Shown piece after piece: positions 58,487-64,000 of a stretch of DNA of 64,000 nucleotides (the first letter of the stretch is position 1; every line of letters starts with the position of its first letter). Under the pieces are notes generated by a model that saw only the letters and a list, made by a program, of their open reading frames with translations, ran no database searches and was not told where the DNA came from. A program made the position numbers and the translations under genes. The DNA comes from Amycolatopsis sp. CA-230715. GTDB lineage: Bacteria > Actinomycetota > Actinomycetes > Mycobacteriales > Pseudonocardiaceae. The DNA lies in NCBI RefSeq assembly GCF_018736145.1, contig NZ_CP059997.1, positions 2,231,501 to 2,295,500 on the forward strand, given 5' to 3'.

Positions 58487-58493
58487 GGGCGAC

Positions 58494-59069
58494 ATGACCG
58501 AAGACCCCCTGCGGCTCCGCGCCTCCGACGCCGACCGCGAACGCGTTGCCCAGGCGCTCTACCACGCCTCCGGCACCGGCCAGCTGACCCTGGACGAGCT
58601 CGAAGACCGGCTCGCCCACCTCTACGCGGCGAAAACACTCGTCGAAACCGAAGCCGTGGTGGCCGATCTCCAGACCAGGCCCGTCGCCGCCGCGGAACCC
58701 GCACAGGGACCGAAGCGGTCTTTCGCTGTGCTGTCCGGAGTGGACAGACGAGGCGAGTGGACGCTGCCGCCGCGGCACCGCGCGGTGGCGTTCTGGGGCG
58801 GGGCCACGATCGACCTGCGGTACGCCAGGCTCATCTCGGCTCGCACGCGGATCTCCGCGTTCGCGATCATGGGCGGGATCGAGATCATCGCGCCGGAGGA
58901 CCTCACGGTCGAGGTCGGCGGCACCGGCCTGATGGGCGGTTTCCGCACCGCGAGGCGCTCCCGGCGCCAAGCGGCCCCGCCCGGCGCGCCGGTGGTCGTG
59001 GTCAGCGGGCTGGCGTTCTGGGGCTCGGTCAAGGTCGTCCGCAAGACGCGCAAGGAGCGTCGACGCTAG
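58494..59069 (+). CDS. DUF1707/LiaF-like domain protein
   Basis: A 191-residue cytoplasmic protein with an N-terminal DUF1707 domain (LRASDADRERVAQALYHA, then LTLDELEDRLAHLYAAKT) and a C-terminal cell-wall-active-antibiotic-response (LiaF-type) beta-domain with FWGGATIDLRYA, FAIMGGIEIIAPEDLTVEV and GLAFWGSVKVV. The two are a common pair in actinobacteria and may link to envelope stress. The strongly basic tail RKTRKERRR is notable. A sequence upstream of the start stays open to 58371 but is not conserved-looking. No partner kinase is adjacent. Confidence 0.88.
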   Translation: MTEDPLRLRASDADRERVAQALYHASGTGQLTLDELEDRLAHLYAAKTLVETEAVVADLQTRPVAAAEPAQGPKRSFAVLSGVDRRGEWTLPPRHRAVAFWGGATIDLRYARLISARTRISAFAIMGGIEIIAPEDLTVEVGGTGLMGGFRTARRSRRQAAPPGAPVVVVSGLAFWGSVKVVRKTRKERRR

Positions 59070-59159
59070 GGCACACATCGAACACGCTTCCGAGCAGTCT
59101 CCTGGATTCGTTCCGCGAGAAGCCGCTTCGGCAAGACGTCATGGCACGTCCCGGCGGGG

Positions 59160-60221
59160 TCACCGGCTCCGGTCGTCGATCGAGCGCACCAGCTCCACGA
59201 ACCGATCGGGGTGTTCGCCGTGGACGTCGTGACCGCTGTCGACCTCGACCAGTTCGACGTCCTTGATCAGCGACGCGATCCGCGCGGCGTCATCGTCGTC
59301 GATGGCCCCCTGCAGGACCCCGCCGGTTCCGTACTTCCAGTTCGCGTGGACAAGGGTCGTGGGTGCTTCGATCCCGCGCAGCGTCCCCTCGTGATCGAAC
59401 CCGTGATCCCAGCGCCCGGTGTAGAAGGCGTCGCCGAAGCGGGGATCGTAGTTCAGCATGGCGCGCTGCATGTCGTTCCAGCCCGGCGGCATGAAGAACA
59501 GCCTGATCGGTCGGCCCGGATGCTTGGCGTGCCGTTTCAGACCGGCCCGGACGATCCGATCCGCGCCGTCACCGAAAAAGTCCCAGAGCTTCTGCCGGAC
59601 GAAACTGTGCGCGACCCAGTCCGTCTCGCCGGACTGCAAGAAGGTGTGGCAGGTGGTGGCTAGATCGACCCAGTTCCAGGTCTTCTCGGCGCGCGGCAAC
59701 AGGGTGGTGAACAGCGGCGGGTCCTCCAGCACGGCCGCCCGGACCAGATCGGGCCGGTTGCCCGCGAGCCAGGCCGCCAGCTGGCCACCCGACGAGTGCC
59801 CGGACACCACGGCTGGTGTTCCGGCCACATCTTCGACGAAACGAGCGAGATCGGCTCCGATCGCCGTCGCGGAGTACTTCTCCGGCACTCGGTCCGAACC
59901 GCCGTGACCGTACACATCGACGGCGAAGACCGAGAAATGCTCGGCGAGTGCCGGCAGCACCGGCGCGTAGTTCTGCCAGTCGACACCCTGTCCGTGGATC
60001 AGCAACAGCGGCGGCGCGTTCCCGATCGGCCCGCGGGCGTAGTTGATCGTGGAGCCGTCGATCCTCACCTGCTCCTCGACGAAGCCCGCGGCTCTGGTTC
60101 GCGCCCTCGCCACGTCGTAGGCCTTCAGGTTCCGCGCGGCCCACCCACCGGCCGCGAGCACGGCCGCGCCGGTCACCGATGCGGCCACGGTCAACCTTGA
60201 ACCGGTCTTGCCCATCGCCAC
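59160..60221 (-). CDS. alpha/beta-hydrolase
   Basis: A 353-residue hydrolase with one N-terminal membrane anchor (RLTVAASVTGAAVLAAGGWA, about 8-27) and an intact fold. HGQGVDWQNY forms the oxyanion part, the nucleophile serine is in VVSGHSSGGQLAAWL, and the histidine is in VDSGHDVHGEHPD. Family members include epoxide hydrolases, esterases and haloalkane dehalogenases; the substrate is unknown. The GTG at 60221 has GGAGG 8 nt upstream, and an ATG two codons later is possible. Confidence 0.88.
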   Translation of the reverse strand: MAMGKTGSRLTVAASVTGAAVLAAGGWAARNLKAYDVARARTRAAGFVEEQVRIDGSTINYARGPIGNAPPLLLIHGQGVDWQNYAPVLPALAEHFSVFAVDVYGHGGSDRVPEKYSATAIGADLARFVEDVAGTPAVVSGHSSGGQLAAWLAGNRPDLVRAAVLEDPPLFTTLLPRAEKTWNWVDLATTCHTFLQSGETDWVAHSFVRQKLWDFFGDGADRIVRAGLKRHAKHPGRPIRLFFMPPGWNDMQRAMLNYDPRFGDAFYTGRWDHGFDHEGTLRGIEAPTTLVHANWKYGTGGVLQGAIDDDDAARIASLIKDVELVEVDSGHDVHGEHPDRFVELVRSIDDRSR

Positions 60222-60388
60222 GGTGTAAACCTCCTTCGCCGCTGGACCGTACCCGGCCAGTGCCAGTCTCCAGCATCGAACGGACAGGGCGTCGTGTGGC
60301 CGCGGAGCGGTGGCCAGGGTCCGCGTCAAAGCCGGTCAGAGCCGCTCGTTGGTCGCGGCGATGTGGACGGTGGAACGAATCCATCCGT

Positions 60389-61921
60389 CTAGCGCGGTAC
60401 GGCGACCGTGGTTTCCTCGAGCCGCCCGCGCAGCGTGACCTGATCGGCAGACCGCCACCGCTCCCCTTCACCGTCCGATGTGGACTCGATGGCCCGCCAG
60501 GACGCGACGAGGCCACCCGGCACGCTCTTCGCCAGCTCGGTGAGCCGCGCCGCCTCGTTCACCGGGTCGCCGATCACGGTGTACTCGAAGCGGCGGCGGT
60601 CCCCGACGTACCCCGCGACCGCGGGCCCGGTGGCGACGCCGATCCCCGCCTCGCAGTCGGGCACCTCCGCGCGCAGCCGCTCGGCGATCGCCCGCGCGGC
60701 CGCGAGTGCCGCGTCGGCGTGCGACGGCAGTTCGACCGGGGCACCGAAGATCGCCAGCACCGCGTCGCCGACGAACTTGTTGACCAGCCCGTCGTACCGG
60801 TCGACCTCGTCGACGACCACCGCGAAGAACCGGTTGAGCAGCTCGACGACCTCGGTCGGCGGGCGGGTCGCGGCGATCGTGGTCGATCCGACGACGTCGA
60901 CGAAGAGCACGGACACCTCGCGGACCTCGCCGCCGAGCTCGGTGACCGTGCCCAGCGCGGCCGCCGCGACGTCCTCGCCGACGTGCTTGCCGAACAGGTC
61001 CCTGATGTGCTCGCGCTCCCGCAGGCCCGCCGCCATCTGGTTGACCCCCGCCTGCAGCAGCCCCAGCTCCGTCCCGTCGTAGACCTGGATCTCCACGTCG
61101 AGATCGCCGTGGCGGATCTTGCTCAGCGCGATCCGGACCGACCGGATCGGCGCCACCACCGCGCGGGCGGTGAACACCGTGAGCAGCATGCCGAAGACGA
61201 TCACCACGAAGCCGAGCACGACCACGGTGGTGGCCAGTTTGGCGGCGGAGACGTCCTCGCGGATGAGCGCGAACACCGCCACCATCACCAGGCCCGCCGC
61301 CGGGACGCCGGTGCCGAGGCACCAGAACAGCAGCATCCGCAGCTGGACCCCGTTCCCGCTCGCCTGCGGCGGGGCACCGGAGAGCGCCTGCGCGGCGATC
61401 GGGCGGAGGGCGAACTCGCTGAGCAGGTAGGCGTTCGCGCACACCACCACACCGGCGAAGCCGACCGTGAACCCCATCGCGTAGACGAGGGACGGCTGGA
61501 GCAGCCCCGCCAGCACGGTGAACAGCACGGTCGCCAGGCCCCACAGCGTCAGCTGGACCACGGTCAGCCGCAGCGGGACCCGCAGCGCGGCCCTGCGCTC
61601 GTCCGCGTCCGGGGTCCGTTCCTCGGTGACCCAGCGCAGCGCGCGAAAGGCGTCCCTGGTTCCCCAGAACGCACCGACCACGATTGCCAAAACGAGGTAG
61701 ATCGGCGTCGCGATCGACAGCACGCCGAGGGTGTGGCCGTCCGGCCTGGCGCTCGGCACGACGAGCACGGACAGCGCGGCGACCACCCCGGCGCCGATCA
61801 GGTTCGCGATGATGAGCGCGCTGGTGAGGATCAGCTGGATCCGGATTCGCAGGGTGCGCCGGTCCTGCCCCGCGGGGCCGAGCAGCCGTGAACCGAACGG
61901 ACCCGCCGAATATGCGGTCAC
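60389..61921 (-). CDS. membrane class III adenylate/guanylate cyclase with HAMP
   Basis: A 510-residue membrane cyclase. Six helices occupy about residues 25-260, a HAMP domain follows (VVAPIRSVRIALSKIRHGDL), and the C-terminal class III cyclase domain has the metal aspartates in VLFVDVVGSTTIA and the conserved KFVGDAVLAIFGAP and VIGDPVNEAARL. The layout matches the HAMP-cyclases of mycobacteria (Rv1318c group). It makes cAMP, or less likely cGMP. Its GTG start lies 6 nt behind a TAAAGT -10 box. It is divergent from the GGDEF gene, so two cyclic-nucleotide enzymes share one intergenic region. Confidence 0.92.
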   Translation of the reverse strand: MTAYSAGPFGSRLLGPAGQDRRTLRIRIQLILTSALIIANLIGAGVVAALSVLVVPSARPDGHTLGVLSIATPIYLVLAIVVGAFWGTRDAFRALRWVTEERTPDADERRAALRVPLRLTVVQLTLWGLATVLFTVLAGLLQPSLVYAMGFTVGFAGVVVCANAYLLSEFALRPIAAQALSGAPPQASGNGVQLRMLLFWCLGTGVPAAGLVMVAVFALIREDVSAAKLATTVVVLGFVVIVFGMLLTVFTARAVVAPIRSVRIALSKIRHGDLDVEIQVYDGTELGLLQAGVNQMAAGLREREHIRDLFGKHVGEDVAAAALGTVTELGGEVREVSVLFVDVVGSTTIAATRPPTEVVELLNRFFAVVVDEVDRYDGLVNKFVGDAVLAIFGAPVELPSHADAALAAARAIAERLRAEVPDCEAGIGVATGPAVAGYVGDRRRFEYTVIGDPVNEAARLTELAKSVPGGLVASWRAIESTSDGEGERWRSADQVTLRGRLEETTVAVPR

Positions 61922-61927
61922 CGCGGC

Positions 61928-61933
61928 ACTTTA
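61928..61933 (-). promoter_or_regulatory. -10 box of the cyclase gene
   Basis: TAAAGT on the minus strand lies 6 nt before the GTG at 61921. Confidence 0.55.
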
Positions 61934-62235
61934 ACACGCACCGCTTTCCGCCGCGGAGTCCTCTTTGGAATGACAAGAAAACGCCGTCGATCCGCACTCC
62001 GGTGACAACTCTCCCTGCGGCGCCGACCGGCCGCGAAGAACCGCAACACGGAAAAACAATTCCTCCGCACCGGCCGAACAATTCTTGCCGAGCATTTCGC
62101 GTACCATTCGAACGTGCTTTCCCAATGCCGCCCGCCCTGGCCGGAGAACCAGGTCAGCGCGCCGCTCCCCGGCGTCGGGGCTCGCCGCGCGCCAGACACC
62201 CGCCGATTCGCATGCGCGCCCCGTGTTCGAGTTGC
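61934..62235. other. intergenic region between the two second-messenger genes
   Basis: The 302 bp between the -10 boxes of the divergent genes hold no gene. The left half is AT-richer than the surroundings, with ACAATTC repeated at 62057-62063 and 62088-62094. No clear operator was recognised. Confidence 0.45.
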
Positions 62236-62241
62236 TACCGT
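62236..62241 (+). promoter_or_regulatory. -10 box of the GGDEF gene
   Basis: TACCGT lies 6 nt before the ATG at 62248. Confidence 0.55.
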
Positions 62242-62247
62242 TGGCGG

Positions 62248-64000
62248 ATGACCGTCACGGGGGGCAGGGCGCGGACGGCGGCTTGGTCCGCCTACCTGAT
62301 CACCGGGGTGCTCGTCACCGCCCTGTACTACGTCGTCGTCTCGCTCGGGCTCAACTCGGCCATCTCGGTGACGCTGTACTGCCTGGTCAGCGCGTCCTCC
62401 GCGGTCGCGGTACTGGTGAGCACCGCGCGCGGGCGCACCGCACCCCGCGCGCCGTGGCTGTTCATCGGGGTGAGCCAGCTGGTCTACGCCGCCGCCGACA
62501 CCGTCTTCTACGTCTCGCACTTCGTGCTGGGCGACACCACGTTCCCCGGTCTCGCCGACGTCCTGTACCTCTCGCACTATCCGTTCATCGTGGTCGGGCT
62601 GATCGTGCTGATCCGGCTGCGCAACCCCGGTGGCGACGTGCAGGGCGTGCTGGACGCCGCGATGCTCGTGGTCGTCGCGGGGACGCTTTCGTGGCTGTAC
62701 CTGATCGGCCCGAACGCCCGCGCGGACACGCCGGGCGTCGCCAAGCTGGCGTCGATCGGGTATCCGATCCTCGATCTCGCGATGCTGTCGGTATCCCTGT
62801 TGCTGATCCTCGGCGGGGGACGCCGCCCGGTGTCGTTCTTCTTCCTCAGCGCCAACCTGGTCGCGTTCTTCGCCGCCGACAGCATCTACGTCTTCCAGCA
62901 GCTCGCCGGCACCTACCAGGTCGGCAACTTCCTCGACGCCATCTGGCTTTCCGGCAACCTCGCCCTCGGCGCCGCCGCGCTGCACCCGACCGCGAAGCAG
63001 GTCAGCGAACGGGCCCCGGCGAGCGATCACCGGCTCGGCGCGGGCCGGATCATCGCACTGCTCACCGCGGCACTGGTGGCGCCGCTGATCCTGCTGGTGC
63101 AGTACGGGCGCGGCGAACTGCGCGACGTCCCGGTCGTCGCGGTGGCGTGCGCGGTGCTGTTCGTGCTCATCATCACCAGGCTCGGCGGGCTGGTGATCCA
63201 GCACCGCCAGCTCGCCATCACCGACGGGCTGACCGGGCTGTACACCCGCCGGTTCTTCGAAACCCAGCTGCCGCTCGAACTGGCCCGCGCGCGCCGGAGC
63301 GGGAGCCGGCTGACCGTGCTGATCGTCGATGTCGACCGGTTCAAGGCGATCAACGACCGGTACGGCCACCCCGCGGGCGACCGCGTGCTGGTGGAGGTCG
63401 TCGCCAGGCTTCGCGAGGTGACCAGGAACGGCGACGTCCTCGCCCGCTACGGCGGCGAGGAATTCGCCCTGCTGGCACCGGGGATCGGGCCGGAGGAACT
63501 GCACACGGTCGCGGAACGGCTGCGGGAGACGACGCGCAGCGCGCCGGTCCGGATCAGCGACGAGGTGTCGGTGCCGGTCACGGTTTCGGTCGGTGCCGCG
63601 GTGTTCCCGCTGCACGGCGCGACCCCGCTGGAACTGGTCACCATCGCCGATCGCGCGCTCTACACCGCGAAGCAGACCGGCCGCGACCGCGTGGTCGCCG
63701 CCGCCGACGTGCTCGACGCGGCCTCACTGGTGGAGCACGGCGCCGCGGACGGCGCCTCCGATCGCGACGCATCGCTGGCGTATCTGCGCACCGTCGCCGA
63801 CGACGTGGACGACTGGACCGCGGCGGCGGGCCACAGCGGCGCGGTGAGCAGGTGGGCCGGGCTCGTGTGCGCCGAACTCGGGCTCGACGAGGACACCGCG
63901 CGGCGCGCCCAGCTGGCCGGCAGGCTCCGCGACATCGGGAAACTGTTCGTGCCGCGGCGGATCTGGGTCAAACCGGGCCCGCTGGCCGACGACGAACTGC
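62248..64000 (+). CDS. GGDEF protein with degenerate HD-GYP-like domain, cut by window end
   Basis: The frame is open from ATG 62248 to the window end (584 residues seen). About nine membrane helices (15-315) form the sensor. The diguanylate cyclase domain has TDGLTGLYTRRFFE, VDVDRFKAINDRYGHPAGD, the active site RYGGEEFALL, and an intact RxxD inhibitory site (RNGD) just before it. An HD-GYP-like region then begins with AAGHSGAVSRWAGL and LAGRLRDIGKLFVPRR, where Arg replaces the His of the HD pair. So it probably makes c-di-GMP and has a weakened or lost hydrolase. The 3' end is outside the window. Confidence 0.9.
   Translation, partial: MTVTGGRARTAAWSAYLITGVLVTALYYVVVSLGLNSAISVTLYCLVSASSAVAVLVSTARGRTAPRAPWLFIGVSQLVYAAADTVFYVSHFVLGDTTFPGLADVLYLSHYPFIVVGLIVLIRLRNPGGDVQGVLDAAMLVVVAGTLSWLYLIGPNARADTPGVAKLASIGYPILDLAMLSVSLLLILGGGRRPVSFFFLSANLVAFFAADSIYVFQQLAGTYQVGNFLDAIWLSGNLALGAAALHPTAKQVSERAPASDHRLGAGRIIALLTAALVAPLILLVQYGRGELRDVPVVAVACAVLFVLIITRLGGLVIQHRQLAITDGLTGLYTRRFFETQLPLELARARRSGSRLTVLIVDVDRFKAINDRYGHPAGDRVLVEVVARLREVTRNGDVLARYGGEEFALLAPGIGPEELHTVAERLRETTRSAPVRISDEVSVPVTVSVGAAVFPLHGATPLELVTIADRALYTAKQTGRDRVVAAADVLDAASLVEHGAADGASDRDASLAYLRTVADDVDDWTAAAGHSGAVSRWAGLVCAELGLDEDTARRAQLAGRLRDIGKLFVPRRIWVKPGPLADDEL

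Noticed and set aside
58371..58493. N-terminal extension of the DUF1707 protein
   Set aside because: The frame is open, but the family normally starts near LRASDADRE and the extension has no ribosome site at its ATG.

Overview
The window looks like chromosomal DNA of a high-G+C actinomycete, most likely a Pseudonocardiales member close to Amycolatopsis. The reasons are the strong third-position GC bias, an Lsr2 nucleoid protein, two large LAL-type (AAA-LuxR) regulators, many TetR regulators, secreted Tat/Sec hydrolases, a PucR regulator, tandem latex-clearing-protein genes, and many starts that sit 6-7 nt behind a TANNNT -10 box (leaderless genes). The assignment rests on recognised families only; no database search was possible.

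Layout. 0-3.5 kb: a 600-bp gene-free region with palindromes, then a LAL regulator carrying a rare TTA codon. 3.5-12.2 kb: mostly housekeeping (proA, M50 protease, AlkA-like glycosylase, M20 amidohydrolase, PDZ-less HtrA protease, HerA-like ATPase, oligoribonuclease orn) plus an Erm-type rRNA methyltransferase preceded by a 19-codon leader peptide and hairpins. 12.2-14.1 kb: tRNA-His, an L,D-transpeptidase and tRNA-Lys, each tRNA with its own terminator. 14.1-17.5 kb: an accessory-looking, partly decayed patch directly behind tRNA-Lys. It holds about 0.9 kb without genes, a lipoprotein gene broken at a run of nine G, a lone CRISPR-like repeat, a DUF664 protein, a short-chain dehydrogenase remnant, a 15-bp inverted repeat, and a dihydropteroate synthase of the Sul (sulfonamide-resistance) type.

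17.8-30 kb: secreted protease, TMEM175-like channel, MarR/DUF6790 divergon, deacetylase, SAM methyltransferase, PucR-DadA pair, a 57-codon IS3 OrfA-like fragment, a Gre-like factor and a two-component system. 29-34.5 kb: a TetR gene divergent from a secreted alpha/beta-hydrolase that has lost its catalytic triad, then two tandem rubber-oxygenase (Lcp) genes with a TetR gene convergent to them. 34.5-41.7 kb: ketopantoate-reductase-like protein, an amino-acid ABC importer without its ATPase, a TylF-type methyltransferase plus acyltransferase pair, and an acyl-CoA ligase. 42-47 kb: a DrrAB-like exporter with a P450 behind three 11-bp-spaced repeats, then a TetR/nitroreductase divergon with two matching operators. 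47-52.4 kb: EamA exporter/LysR divergon, a second LAL regulator and a degenerate IS110-like protein. 52.6-64 kb: secreted S1 and S8 proteases, lsr2, an extracellular intradiol dioxygenase with a chitin-binding module, an AraC regulator, a DUF1707 protein, an alpha/beta-hydrolase, a class III nucleotide cyclase, and a GGDEF/degenerate-HD-GYP protein that runs off the window end.

No complete biosynthetic cluster, prophage, CRISPR array or intact insertion sequence was found. The observations that most deserve follow-up are the Sul-type DHPS, the Erm leader/attenuator with an Arg-Leu-Arg arrest motif, the tandem Lcp genes, the triad-less hydrolase, the three 11-bp repeats before the exporter-P450 operon, and a dispersed GWCCATTGTGGWC palindrome.
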